A stretch of DNA of 34,866 nucleotides, taken from the NCBI GenBank assembly GCA_014764605.1, contig JACXWG010000013.1, forward strand, positions 1 to 34,866, read 5' to 3'. The notes beneath the pieces were generated by a model, which was not told the origin of the DNA, ran no database searches, and worked only from the letters and a program-made list of their open reading frames with translations. Made by a program: the position numbers and the translations under genes. Source of the DNA: Quinella sp. 1Q5 (lineage in GTDB: Bacteria > Bacillota > Negativicutes > Selenomonadales > Selenomonadaceae). Shown one piece after another: positions 8,600-16,005 of the stretch (position 1 is its first letter; each line of letters opens with the position of its first letter).

Positions 8600-9553
8600 A
8601 TGGCGAAAGATAAAGCACGCCGGGGAGTAGCTAAGCTCGGCGACGACAAAGGGATTTTGCTTGAGAGCGGCACGAATGAATTTGAGATAGTGGAGTTTAA
8701 CATAGGCGGCGTAAACTACGGGATAAACGTAGCCAAGGTTCGTGAAGTCATTCAGCGCATCCCCGTTACGGCAATGCCCCAGGCGCACCCCTATATTGAC
8801 GGGCTATTCACTCTTCGCGGCAAGGCAATCCCGCTGGTAAATCTGCCGCGTTGCTTGAACGTAACCAACGGCGATGAGGCAAAAAATATCATCGTTACGG
8901 AGATTAACAACTACGACATCGGGTTCCTTGTGGAGAACGTCTCGCGCATTCATCGCATATCGTGGAAGGACATGGAGCCTTCGCCCGAAGTCGGAGACCA
9001 AAGCCGCGTCGTTGGGATAATCAAAATGCCTGATAGAATTGTTCTGCTCCTTGACTTTGAAACGATAATTGCCGAGATTAACCCCGAAATCAATGCTAAG
9101 CTAACCACGGTGGCGGATGCTGATTCTGATGTGCGGGCGGGGCGTGCTCTTGCTCATGTCGTCGTTGCGGAAGATTCGCCTATGCTCCGTGATTTGTTGG
9201 TCTCGACGCTTCATGATTCAGGCTATCGCTTCGTTCGCGACTTTGGCAACGGGCAGGACGCTTGGGAATATCTGCAGGGGCTTGCGAAGAAGGAAGGCAA
9301 CATTGCAGAGCACCTCAGCATTATCGTTTCCGATGTCGAAATGCCGATGATGGACGGGCACAGACTTTTAAAGCTCGTGCGCAATTCGGAAAGGCTCCGC
9401 GACGTGCCGTTTGTGCTGTTCTCTTCCCTAATCAACGAGGAAATGCGACTGAAGGGCGAGGAGCTCGGCGCAAGTGCACAGATTTCTAAGCCGGAGATAG
9501 GGCAACTCATAGACTTGCTTGATAAATTCGTTTTCAGCAAGCAAAGGATTTGA
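8600..9553 (+). CDS. cheV: Chemotaxis protein CheV (CheW domain fused to receiver)
   Basis: 317 residues. CheV couples chemoreceptors to the CheA kinase and adapts signalling by phosphorylation. Residues about 30-165 form a CheW-like domain (FEIVEFNIGGVNYGINVAKV, FTLRGKAIPLVNL). Residues about 185-315 form a response-regulator receiver: VVVAEDSPMLRD with the acidic pair, phospho-acceptor Asp245 in SDVEMPMMDG, then FSS and the Lys of SKPE. All key receiver residues are present. ATG 8600 is chosen: GGAGG at 8587-8591 lies 8 bases upstream, and an upstream in-frame ATG at 8585 overlaps that site. A terminator follows at once. It fits the flagellar genes nearby at 12.3-14.9 kb. Confidence 0.95.
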   Translation: MAKDKARRGVAKLGDDKGILLESGTNEFEIVEFNIGGVNYGINVAKVREVIQRIPVTAMPQAHPYIDGLFTLRGKAIPLVNLPRCLNVTNGDEAKNIIVTEINNYDIGFLVENVSRIHRISWKDMEPSPEVGDQSRVVGIIKMPDRIVLLLDFETIIAEINPEINAKLTTVADADSDVRAGRALAHVVVAEDSPMLRDLLVSTLHDSGYRFVRDFGNGQDAWEYLQGLAKKEGNIAEHLSIIVSDVEMPMMDGHRLLKLVRNSERLRDVPFVLFSSLINEEMRLKGEELGASAQISKPEIGQLIDLLDKFVFSKQRI

Positions 9554-9561
9554 AACTTTTC

Positions 9562-9588
9562 AGCCCGTGCAAGTCGGCGGGCTTTTTT
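9562..9588 (+). terminator. Terminator after cheV
   Basis: AGCCCG (9562-9567) pairs with CGGGCT (9578-9583), 10-base loop, T run 9583-9588. The deoD ribosome-binding site begins only a few bases later. Confidence 0.8.
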
Positions 9589-9608
9589 ATTGTAAGGAGG
9601 AAAATTTT

Positions 9609-10352
9609 ATGGCAAGCATACACATAGCGGCGGAAGTCGGCGAAGTTGCCGAACGCGTCTTATTGCCTGGCGACCCCGTCCGCGCCAAAATCATCGCCGA
9701 GAACTTTTTAAGCGACGTTCATCAATACACGGCTATTAGGAATATCTTCGGCTTCACGGGCAAGTATAAGGGTGTTCCCGTGTCGATTCAGGCAACTGGC
9801 ATGGGCATTCCGTCAATCTCGATTTATCTGCACGAGCTGATTGAAGTCTTCGGCGCAAAGAAATTAATCCGCGTGGGCACCTGCGGCGGCATGAACGAAG
9901 ATATTAGATTGCGTGACGTGCTGATTGCTCAAGGCTCCTCGACGGATTCATCAATCGTCAATCAAGTCTTCGGCGGCGCGGTGAATTTCTCATTGCTTGC
10001 GGACTTTGAATTGCTGAGCCGAGCCGTCAGCGTCGCGAAGAATTTAAATCTGCCCGTCAAAGTTGGAACCGTCATCTGCACCGATTTATTCTACAACGAC
10101 TACGACGACCCGAACGGCACCTTCGGCGACGGGAAAAATACTTTCAACGATAAACTTCGCCGCTATGGCGTCTTGGCTGTGGAAATGGAGAGTGCCGCAC
10201 TTTATCTTCATGCGGCGGCGGCTAAGGTTCAAGCCTTGGCAATCTTCACGGTAAGCGACGACCTTTGGCGCGGCGAACGTTGCACGCCAGAGGAGCGGCA
10301 GTCTTCCTTCAACGACATGATTAATATCGCCCTTGAAACGATTATTAGCTGA
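9609..10352 (+). CDS. deoD: Purine-nucleoside phosphorylase, DeoD type
   Basis: 247 residues, close to the usual 235-240. It cleaves (deoxy)purine nucleosides with phosphate to base and (deoxy)ribose 1-phosphate for salvage in the cytosol. Seen: LLPGDPVRAK near residue 20 (phosphate/ribose site), RVGTCGGMNEDIRLRD (about 87-102), VEMESAALY (about 179-187, ribose-binding Met-Glu) and FTVSDDLWRGE with the catalytic Asp. AAGGAGG at 9594-9600 supports ATG 9609, which follows the cheV terminator. ricT starts 10 bases after its stop, so transcription probably continues. Confidence 0.95.
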   Translation: MASIHIAAEVGEVAERVLLPGDPVRAKIIAENFLSDVHQYTAIRNIFGFTGKYKGVPVSIQATGMGIPSISIYLHELIEVFGAKKLIRVGTCGGMNEDIRLRDVLIAQGSSTDSSIVNQVFGGAVNFSLLADFELLSRAVSVAKNLNLPVKVGTVICTDLFYNDYDDPNGTFGDGKNTFNDKLRRYGVLAVEMESAALYLHAAAAKVQALAIFTVSDDLWRGERCTPEERQSSFNDMINIALETIIS

Positions 10353-10362
10353 GGAACGACGA

Positions 10363-11424
10363 ATGCAGATTATTGGAATCAGAATAAAGAAGGCGGGCAA
10401 GCTGTTGTTCTTTGAGCCAAACGAGGAAACAATTGTCTTAGGCGATTGGGTTCTTGCGGAAACGTCGCGGGGTTTGGAGTGCGGCAAAGTCGTCATGGCA
10501 CCGCGTGAACTGTCCGCTGAAGGGAACGTCGAATCGGAACCAGGCATACCGCTTAGGAAGATTTACAGGAAAGCAACGGCGGACGATTTAAAGCAACTCG
10601 AACAGAATCATGCAGAGGAGAAGTACGCCTTTGACCTTTGCCGGCAAAAGATAATCGAACATGGCTTGCCTATGAAGTTAATCAACGTGGAGTGCACCTT
10701 CGACATAAACAAAATAACATTCTTCTTTACGGCGGACGGGCGAGTTGACTTCCGCGACTTAGTGAGGGATTTGGCATCGATATTCCGAACGCGCATTGAA
10801 CTGCGGCAAGTAGGCGTTCGCGACGAGGCTAAACTTTTGGGCGGCTTAGGCGGCTGTGGTCGTCCGCTGTGTTGTGCGACGTTCCTTGGCGACTTTATCC
10901 CTGTATCGATTCGCATGGCTAAGGAGCAAAACTTATCGCTCAACCCGACGAAGATAAGCGGCGTGTGCGGGCGGCTGATGTGTTGCTTAAAGTACGAGAA
11001 CGATTTATATTGCGGAGAATGTCCAAAGCAAAATATTATGCTCAAGCCCAAAGTCGGTAGCCGAGTTGTCGTGGCGGACGGTGAAGGAAAAGTCGTCGCA
11101 GTGAGCTTTTCTCGCAGGAACGCAACCATTCTTCTTGACACCAATAAAACCGTCGTCGCGGGTTGGGAAGACATTCTACCAGTCAACGCTGAGGACTTTG
11201 AAGCCGTCGACGAATCCGCGCAGGTCGAAGAGGTCAAGCCCATGGAAGTGCCGCCGCCTAAACCAGAACGAAAGCCACGCCCTGAACGCCCACGCAAGAC
11301 GGAGACTTATAATCGTCGTTACAAACGCAATGAGACTGCTGAGCGTGAAAATCGCCCCGAACGTCAGAAGAGGCAACGAGGCGACAAAATACGCCGTCAA
11401 CCACGACGAGACTATAGGAAATGA
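10363..11424 (+). CDS. ricT: RicT (YaaT) family protein, PSP1 domain
   Basis: 353 residues. In Bacillus, RicT forms a complex with RicA and RicF that carries Fe-S clusters and modulates RNase Y and mRNA maturation. Seen: a PSP1 domain (about residues 45-135) and the family's cysteine clusters GGCGRPLCCATF (about 171-182) and GVCGRLMCCLKY (about 211-222), plus YCGECPKQN. The C-terminal ~80 residues are rich in Pro, Lys, Arg and Glu, an unstructured basic tail likely to touch RNA. GAGGA at 10351-10355 supports ATG 10363. The order ricT then trmN6 (yaaT then yabB, with yabA lost between) recalls the Bacillus layout. The gene overlaps trmN6 by 4 bases. Confidence 0.92.
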   Translation: MQIIGIRIKKAGKLLFFEPNEETIVLGDWVLAETSRGLECGKVVMAPRELSAEGNVESEPGIPLRKIYRKATADDLKQLEQNHAEEKYAFDLCRQKIIEHGLPMKLINVECTFDINKITFFFTADGRVDFRDLVRDLASIFRTRIELRQVGVRDEAKLLGGLGGCGRPLCCATFLGDFIPVSIRMAKEQNLSLNPTKISGVCGRLMCCLKYENDLYCGECPKQNIMLKPKVGSRVVVADGEGKVVAVSFSRRNATILLDTNKTVVAGWEDILPVNAEDFEAVDESAQVEEVKPMEVPPPKPERKPRPERPRKTETYNRRYKRNETAERENRPERQKRQRGDKIRRQPRRDYRK

Positions 11425-12158
11425 AAATGACTTTGCAAGAGGGCGAACGGCTCGATGACTTAATGCGGTCGGGACGCGTCATCATTCAGAACGAAAACGA
11501 ATTCTGCTTCTCAATGGACTCGGTGCTTATTGCTCACTTCCCGCGCTTCAAAAAAAATGCCCGCGTCATAGACTTGGGCACGGGCACGGGAGTAATTCCG
11601 CTGTTAATCGCCGACGCAGTTAAAACGATATGCGCGGTGGAATTGAATTCGCGAATGGCAGAGCTTGCACGGCGCAACGTGGAACTAAACGGCTTAGCAG
11701 AAAAAATTTCCGTAATGGAGGGCGACTATCGCAAGCATCGGGAACTATTCAAGGCGGAAAGCTTCGACGCGGCAATAGCGAACCCGCCATATACGCCGAT
11801 AAGCAAGGGCGAGGCTAACAAACTTTCCGGCGTGGCACGGGCGCGGCATGAGTTCACGGCGACGCTTGAAGATGTGGTGACGGCGGCGCGTTACGTTCTG
11901 AAGTTCCACGGCGCGTTTTATATGATTCACTTGGCGTCGCGGCTGTGTGAGATAATTGACGCTTTACATCGGCATCAAATGGAACTGAAACGACTGCGCA
12001 TGATTCAACCAAAGGCGGGGCGCGAGGCAAACTTGATACTGCTTGAGGCAATCGTCGGAGCGAACCTCGGCAACTTAAAGATTCTGCCGCCACTAATCGT
12101 GCACAATGATGACGGCTCCTACACTGACGAGATTTATAAAATCTATAACGCCACATAA
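11421..12158 (+). CDS. trmN6: tRNA1(Val) (adenine37-N6)-methyltransferase-like protein
   Basis: 245 residues, a SAM-dependent Rossmann methyltransferase. Seen: motif I DLGTGTGVIPLL (about 51-62), an acidic residue at the end of beta-2 in CAVELNSRMAELARRN, and the N6-adenine catalytic motif NPPY at 121-124. TrmN6 (YfiC/YabB) methylates A37 of tRNA-Val. This substrate is inferred from family and from the position after ricT. The ATG at 11421 overlaps the ricT stop (ATGA); a second ATG at 11427 is an alternative start. The next 185 bases hold only palindromes and a terminator. Confidence 0.88.
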   Translation: MKMTLQEGERLDDLMRSGRVIIQNENEFCFSMDSVLIAHFPRFKKNARVIDLGTGTGVIPLLIADAVKTICAVELNSRMAELARRNVELNGLAEKISVMEGDYRKHRELFKAESFDAAIANPPYTPISKGEANKLSGVARARHEFTATLEDVVTAARYVLKFHGAFYMIHLASRLCEIIDALHRHQMELKRLRMIQPKAGREANLILLEAIVGANLGNLKILPPLIVHNDDGSYTDEIYKIYNAT

Positions 12159-12161
12159 TTA

Positions 12162-12278
12162 GGAGCCGCCAAGGACGGCGGCTCAGCCGCGTTTGAATCA
12201 TGGATGATTCATAGCGGCACGCCCCTGCGAGGCTCCCTTTTCTTTGCTACTTTCTTTTGGGTGAGCAAAAGAAAGTAG
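12162..12278. repeat. Composite nested-palindrome intergenic element
   Basis: Several inverted repeats are packed together. GAGCCGCC (12163-12170) pairs with GGCGGCTC (12177-12184). GCCGC (12186-12190) pairs with GCGGC (12214-12218) and encloses GAATCAT/ATGATTC (12195-12201, 12204-12210). GGAGCC (12162-12167) can alternatively pair with GGCTCC (12231-12236). CTACTTTCTTTTG (12247-12259) pairs perfectly over 13 bases with 12266-12278. None has a proper T run. It resembles dispersed intergenic hairpin elements seen in many bacterial genomes, but copy number cannot be tested here. Confidence 0.7.
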
Positions 12279-12295
12279 AACACAAACGAAAAAAT

Positions 12296-12330
12296 CGACC
12301 CGTTCCTGAAGGAGCGAGCCGTTTTTATTT
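12296..12330. terminator. Bidirectional terminator between trmN6 and flgE
   Basis: An imperfect hairpin spans 12296-12321 around the loop TGAA (TTCC/GGAG core, extended by G-C pairs with two mismatches). A T run follows on the plus strand (12322-12330) and an A run precedes it (12288-12294), giving U runs in both directions for convergent trmN6 and flgE. Confidence 0.6.
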
Positions 12331-12343
12331 TATGCCGCTAGGT

Positions 12344-14392
12344 TTATCTCTTCATGTTTACGAGAGTCTCAAGCATTTCGTCGGAAGTGGTGGCAACCTT
12401 CGAGTTAGCCTGGAAACCGCGTTGCGTGATAATCATATCGGAGAATTCTGTTGCCAAATCGACGTTCGACATTTCAAGGGCAGAGGAGATGACGTTCAAG
12501 CCGAAGTCAGAGATTGTCTTAACGTTTGCCGCGCCAGAGTTATTGGACTCTGCATAAATCGTCGTGCCAACTTTGGTTAAACCAGCGGCATTGTTGAACT
12601 GAGCGACGGCGATTTGAGCTTCGGAGCGGATCAAGCCATTTGTATAAGTGCCAGTGATAACGCCGCTACCGTCGACTGCGAGGCTTTGGAGAATACCCGC
12701 TGCATTACCATTAGTTATCGGGAAAGAGGTCGTTGAGTTAGCGTATTGTGTTAAGCCAATAAAGCTAACAACGCCGATATTTTCTGAAGCACCATTACCA
12801 TTACCATAATTAAAAGTGATCTGCGCATTCTGATCTCTGCCGTTGGTGACAAATTGTCCTCTATCGTTGAAGTAAAGATAAGAAACTGTGCTACCATCAT
12901 TCATTACGGCATTGACAGTAGAGCCATCAATTTCAGTGGTTGTAATTTCGTTATTGAAGTCAGCACCAGCGGCGGGACCTTTTTTTCCAGCTTCTGGAGC
13001 GAGATAAGCTCTCCAGCGACTGTCATAAACACTACGTGTCGTTGCATTGTTAGTTGAGACATATTGCGTGGCATTATTGACATCGGTGTATTTATAAGCA
13101 ACGTTTTCGGCAGCGACTTGCGTTACAGGAGTTTCAGTGCCATTAACGTCCGTGGTAAAAGTTACATTGGCTTCCGCGACATATCGTGTGACATTGTTGG
13201 CATCGGTGTATTTGTAAGCAACGTCAGCGGCGGGAGCTTGCGTTACAGTTACGGTGGGGTCAGATTTAAGAACATATGCCCCTGCGTCATTGATCGTTAC
13301 TTGGTTTGCCGTATAATAATTTCCGTTGGCTTGATAAATCGTTGCGGTATTTTTCGTTACAACTTGATCATTGCCGCCGACGGTAGTATGGAAAGTTACC
13401 TTACTTTCAGGGACGTAAACTGGAGCTGTTGCGCCAGTAGGCGTATATTGATAGACATTTTCCGTGTTTGCAGTCAATCTATATTCAATACCGTTATCGT
13501 CTGTATAGAAAGCGGCGATGTCAGTGCTGGTTTCCTGTGCTTCGGCGTTGGCGGCCGCATCTGCGGTGGTGGGGTCCTTATCAATCAATACTGTGACTTC
13601 ATGTCTGCCTCCGAGTGAGTCATAAATCGTGGCGAGCGTCGTGATTGGGACACTTCTGCCGACTTCATAGTAACCGCTGGTGACATTCATAGTAGAGCCG
13701 TCTTTCATAGTGAGAGTGGCCGCAATGACATTTTTGCCATCGACGTTAATACTTTGAGTATTGCCCATCGTACCCGTGGCTACGTTATTAAATACATCCT
13801 CATCAGTAATGCCTGTAGCTTTAACATAGGTAATTTTACTAATTAACAGAGATTCTTTATTAAGGTTGCCAGTGTAATCAATATTGGTAGTGGCAGTTGC
13901 TTCCATTGTCTTACCGACGGGAACGATAATATCAGTTGCCGTGCCGTTGGTATTTATAATTCCGTCGGAAGTAGCATTCCAGCCTTGCACGCGCATACCA
14001 TTACCAGGCATGACATAGTAGCCCGCCTCGTCGAACATGAACGCGCCATTACGAGTGTAGAAAGATTGGTTGCCGTCGCGCAGGACGAACAATCCATTGC
14101 CCGAAAGCGCAAGGTCTGTATTCTTACCAGTCTGTTGCGGCGAGGAATCAGTAAAGACGAGGTCGATACTCTCAACGTCGACGCCAAGACCGATTTGGCG
14201 GGGGTTCGTACCGCCGCGTCCGTCCGTGGGAGCTGACGCACTGCGTTGGATTTGCGAGAGCATATCTGAAAACGTCGTGCGACTTGACTTAAAGCCGATT
14301 GTGTTGACGTTTGCGATATTGTTGCCGATAACGTCCATGCGCGTTTGATGAACTTTCAATCCGGAAACACCGGAGAACAGGGAACGCATCAT
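12344..14392 (-). CDS. flgE: Flagellar hook protein FlgE
   Basis: 682 residues, long for FlgE (usually about 400-550). It builds the curved hook joining basal body and filament. Seen: N-terminal FlgE signature MMRSLFSGVSGL...MDVIGNNIANVNTIGFK, a hook core motif LALSGNGLFVLRDG (about residues 96-109), and C-terminal SNVDLATEFSDMIITQRGFQANSKV, the coiled-coil end that packs in the rod/hook tube. The extra length lies in the surface-exposed middle, where about 40-residue units recur (YKYTDANNVTRYV and relatives). ATG 14392 is preferred: AAAGGAG at 14404-14410 is 11 bases upstream, while a GTG at 14401 is too close. The window shows no other axial genes. Confidence 0.95.
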   Translation of the reverse strand: MMRSLFSGVSGLKVHQTRMDVIGNNIANVNTIGFKSSRTTFSDMLSQIQRSASAPTDGRGGTNPRQIGLGVDVESIDLVFTDSSPQQTGKNTDLALSGNGLFVLRDGNQSFYTRNGAFMFDEAGYYVMPGNGMRVQGWNATSDGIINTNGTATDIIVPVGKTMEATATTNIDYTGNLNKESLLISKITYVKATGITDEDVFNNVATGTMGNTQSINVDGKNVIAATLTMKDGSTMNVTSGYYEVGRSVPITTLATIYDSLGGRHEVTVLIDKDPTTADAAANAEAQETSTDIAAFYTDDNGIEYRLTANTENVYQYTPTGATAPVYVPESKVTFHTTVGGNDQVVTKNTATIYQANGNYYTANQVTINDAGAYVLKSDPTVTVTQAPAADVAYKYTDANNVTRYVAEANVTFTTDVNGTETPVTQVAAENVAYKYTDVNNATQYVSTNNATTRSVYDSRWRAYLAPEAGKKGPAAGADFNNEITTTEIDGSTVNAVMNDGSTVSYLYFNDRGQFVTNGRDQNAQITFNYGNGNGASENIGVVSFIGLTQYANSTTSFPITNGNAAGILQSLAVDGSGVITGTYTNGLIRSEAQIAVAQFNNAAGLTKVGTTIYAESNNSGAANVKTISDFGLNVISSALEMSNVDLATEFSDMIITQRGFQANSKVATTSDEMLETLVNMKR
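13057..13247 (-). repeat. flgE: 120-bp-period direct repeat inside flgE
   Basis: Positions 13057-13127 recur at 13177-13247 with few changes; for example the bases at 13081-13092 equal those at 13201-13212. The period of 120 bases equals 40 residues and keeps the frame. A more diverged third unit lies near 13430-13480. It falls in the variable, surface-exposed hook domain. Confidence 0.8.
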
Positions 14393-14459
14393 AATAATCA
14401 CTTCTCCTTTTGCTTTGAAGGTCAGAACTATTTTGACTGTTCCTTGTCTTCAAGATTTC

Positions 14460-14612
14460 CTAACCGTCTGACCTGATATTTTCAATATGCTTGTTAAGCT
14501 CTTGCCTAACTTCGCTAACTATATCGGCAGTTGACGGCGGCGACTTAAATATTTTTTTAGAAGAGACTAGAGCGGCGTCTTTGGGCGGCGAGACGAGCGG
14601 CGGCGGCGGCTT
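14460..14612 (-). pseudogene. Possible frameshifted 3' extension of the flhB-like gene
   Basis: In the frame +1 to the flhB-like gene, an open frame runs on from its last codons to a TAG at 14460. It reads GKPPPPLVSPPKDAALVSS, then KKIFKSPPSTADIVSEVRQ, then ELNKHIENIRSDG. This looks like a proline-rich linker and a short charged helix, ordinary coding sequence for this genome, but the frame has no plausible start codon or ribosome-binding site of its own. The likely slip point is the GCC-rich run at 14597-14610. It could be a sequencing error, a real frameshift mutation, a programmed shift, or chance. Confidence 0.4.
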
Positions 14613-14901
14613 GCCCGTGCGACTTATCCATTTTGTAAACGTAAGCCATGACCTCAGCAATCGCCTTGTAAAGTTCGGGCGGTATCTCTCTGTCAATTTC
14701 CAAAGCCATGAGCATATTGACAAGCGTCTTGTCCTGATAGACGGGCACGGCATTTTTCTGCGCGGTCTCCAAGATGTGTTCGGCGACATGCCCGCGCCCC
14801 TTTGCAATGACCTTTGGCGCAAGGTCTCGTTCTGCCTCGTATTTGAGAGCTACTGCTTTCTTCTGCGGCGCGACACTCGTCGGAGTGGTTCTCTCGTCCA
14901 T
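14557..14901 (-). CDS. FlhB-like cytoplasmic protein (type III export switch C-domain only)
   Basis: 114 residues, matching only the C-terminal cytoplasmic part of FlhB/YscU-type export switch proteins. Seen: KYEAERDLAPKVIAKGRGHVA (about 20-40), VPVYQDKTLVNMLMALEIDR (about 52-71) and EIPPELYKAIAEVMAYVYKM (about 72-91), the conserved FlhB tail. It lacks the four membrane helices and the NPTH autocleavage site. Such stand-alone FlhB-like proteins can replace the cleaved C-domain of FlhB in some bacteria. The last ~20 residues (QAAAAARLAAQRRRSSLF) look abnormal and may result from a frameshift. A strong promoter lies upstream at 14936-14964, and flgE follows. Confidence 0.85.
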   Translation of the reverse strand: MDERTTPTSVAPQKKAVALKYEAERDLAPKVIAKGRGHVAEHILETAQKNAVPVYQDKTLVNMLMALEIDREIPPELYKAIAEVMAYVYKMDKSHGQAAAAARLAAQRRRSSLF

Positions 14902-14935
14902 GATTCATCATCCTTGCTTATGTAAACTTTATCAG

Positions 14936-14964
14936 ATTATATTTGCCGCTGATTAGCCCGTCAA
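14936..14964 (-). promoter_or_regulatory. Promoter of the flhB-like/flgE unit
   Basis: Minus strand: TTGACG (14964-14959), 17 bases, TATAAT (14941-14936), 35 bases before the ATG. It is divergent from, and almost abuts, the promoter at 14967-14994. Confidence 0.7.
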
Positions 14965-14966
14965 GT

Positions 14967-14994
14967 TTGCTTTATATTGAGTGTGTGATAGAAT
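14967..14994 (+). promoter_or_regulatory. Promoter of the DUF896-proC operon
   Basis: TTGCTT (14967-14972), 16 bases, TAGAAT (14989-14994), about 25 bases before the ATG at 15019. The two divergent -35 boxes are 2 bases apart. Confidence 0.55.
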
Positions 14995-15018
14995 ACGCCC
15001 GAAAGGAGGAGGCTTCCA

Positions 15019-15213
15019 ATGGACAACACGATAACACCCGAACTGTTAGCAAGGATAAACACACTGGCACGCAAGAAACGCACAATCGGCTTGACGGAAG
15101 AAGAGCTTGCCGAGCAGAAGGAGCTTTACAAAGTTTATCTGGCGGCGATACGCGGGCAAGTGACTAGCTTACTCGATAGGATAGAATTCGTTGATGTGGA
15201 GGTTAAGAAATGA
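15019..15213 (+). CDS. DUF896 family protein (YnzC-like)
   Basis: 64 residues. Seen: the DUF896 pattern ITPELLARINTLARKKRTIG followed by LTEEELAEQKELYKVYL, two antiparallel helices with a conserved LT.EE.AEQ turn. The family is widespread in Firmicutes; YnzC of Bacillus is a small SOS-operon-linked protein, but the biochemical role is not established. AAAGGAGGAGG at 15000-15010 supports ATG 15019. The stop overlaps the proC start (ATGA), so the two are coupled. Confidence 0.9.
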   Translation: MDNTITPELLARINTLARKKRTIGLTEEELAEQKELYKVYLAAIRGQVTSLLDRIEFVDVEVKK

Positions 15214-15992
15214 ATAAGATTGGCTTTATCGGCGGCGGCGCGCTTGCTGAATCAATCGTTCGCGGCATATGCGGCAAGTTCTTTGCTCCGAACGATATTT
15301 TTATTGCTGAGGTTCGCCCTGAACGTTGCGAGGAACTTAAACGTTACGGCGTCAACGTCTCGACGCAGGCGGATTTTCTTGACGCGATTGATATGCTGAT
15401 TGTAGCCGTCAAACCCAAGGACGCCGAGAAAACTTTTGCCGCGTTGCAAGGTAAGGTTCCCACGTCGACGATTGTCACTTACACTGTTGCGGGTCTCAAG
15501 CTTGCGTGCGTCGAAAAATTTTTCCCGTCGAATAAAATCGCACGTATTATGCCAAACGTCGCAGTTTCAGTCGCAGAGAGTATGACGGCTTACACACTAA
15601 ACGAACGAGCCATGCAGGTTGGCGAGACGATAAAAAATTTCTGGTTGACGTTGGGACGTGCGGTCGAAGTCGAGGAACGATTAATGGACGCTGTTACGGG
15701 TTTGAGCGGTTCGGGTCCGGCTTATGCGTTCTTGATGATTGACGCCCTTTCTGACGGTGGAGTAGCGGCAGGCTTGCCACGTGCACAGGCTATTGAGTTA
15801 GCGGCTCAAACTTTGCTCGGTGCGGCGAAGATGGTTCTGCAATCTGGAGAACACCCCGACGCCTTGCGAGATAAAGTCACTAGTCCAGCAGGCACGACGA
15901 TTGAAGGCATAAGAGTCCTTGAACGAGGCGGCTTTAGAAGTTCTCTGATTGAGGCAGTGCTTGCGGCTATGGAAAAGTCAAAGAAACTCTAG
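15210..15992 (+). CDS. proC: Pyrroline-5-carboxylate reductase
   Basis: 260 residues. It reduces 1-pyrroline-5-carboxylate to L-proline with NAD(P)H, the last proline step, in the cytosol. Seen: an N-terminal Rossmann loop IGFIGGGALAESIVRG (residues 4-19), VKPKD near 67-71, and the C-terminal signature VTGLSGSGPAYAFLMIDAL with GVAAGLPR and KVTSPAGTTIEG. Length and motifs are standard. It overlaps the DUF896 gene and is followed after 13 bases by a pilin-like gene with its own AAAGGAG. Confidence 0.96.
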   Translation: MNKIGFIGGGALAESIVRGICGKFFAPNDIFIAEVRPERCEELKRYGVNVSTQADFLDAIDMLIVAVKPKDAEKTFAALQGKVPTSTIVTYTVAGLKLACVEKFFPSNKIARIMPNVAVSVAESMTAYTLNERAMQVGETIKNFWLTLGRAVEVEERLMDAVTGLSGSGPAYAFLMIDALSDGGVAAGLPRAQAIELAAQTLLGAAKMVLQSGEHPDALRDKVTSPAGTTIEGIRVLERGGFRSSLIEAVLAAMEKSKKL

Positions 15993-16005
15993 TAAAGGAG
16001 CAGTC

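Noticed and set aside
12163..12184. GC-rich hairpin as trmN6 terminator
   Set aside because: The stem is perfect but lacks a T run; the hairpin at 12296-12321 with T runs is the better terminator.
13064..13618. Plus-strand 184-codon open frame inside flgE
   Set aside because: Antisense to the repeated hook domain, no ribosome-binding site, and no recognisable protein features.
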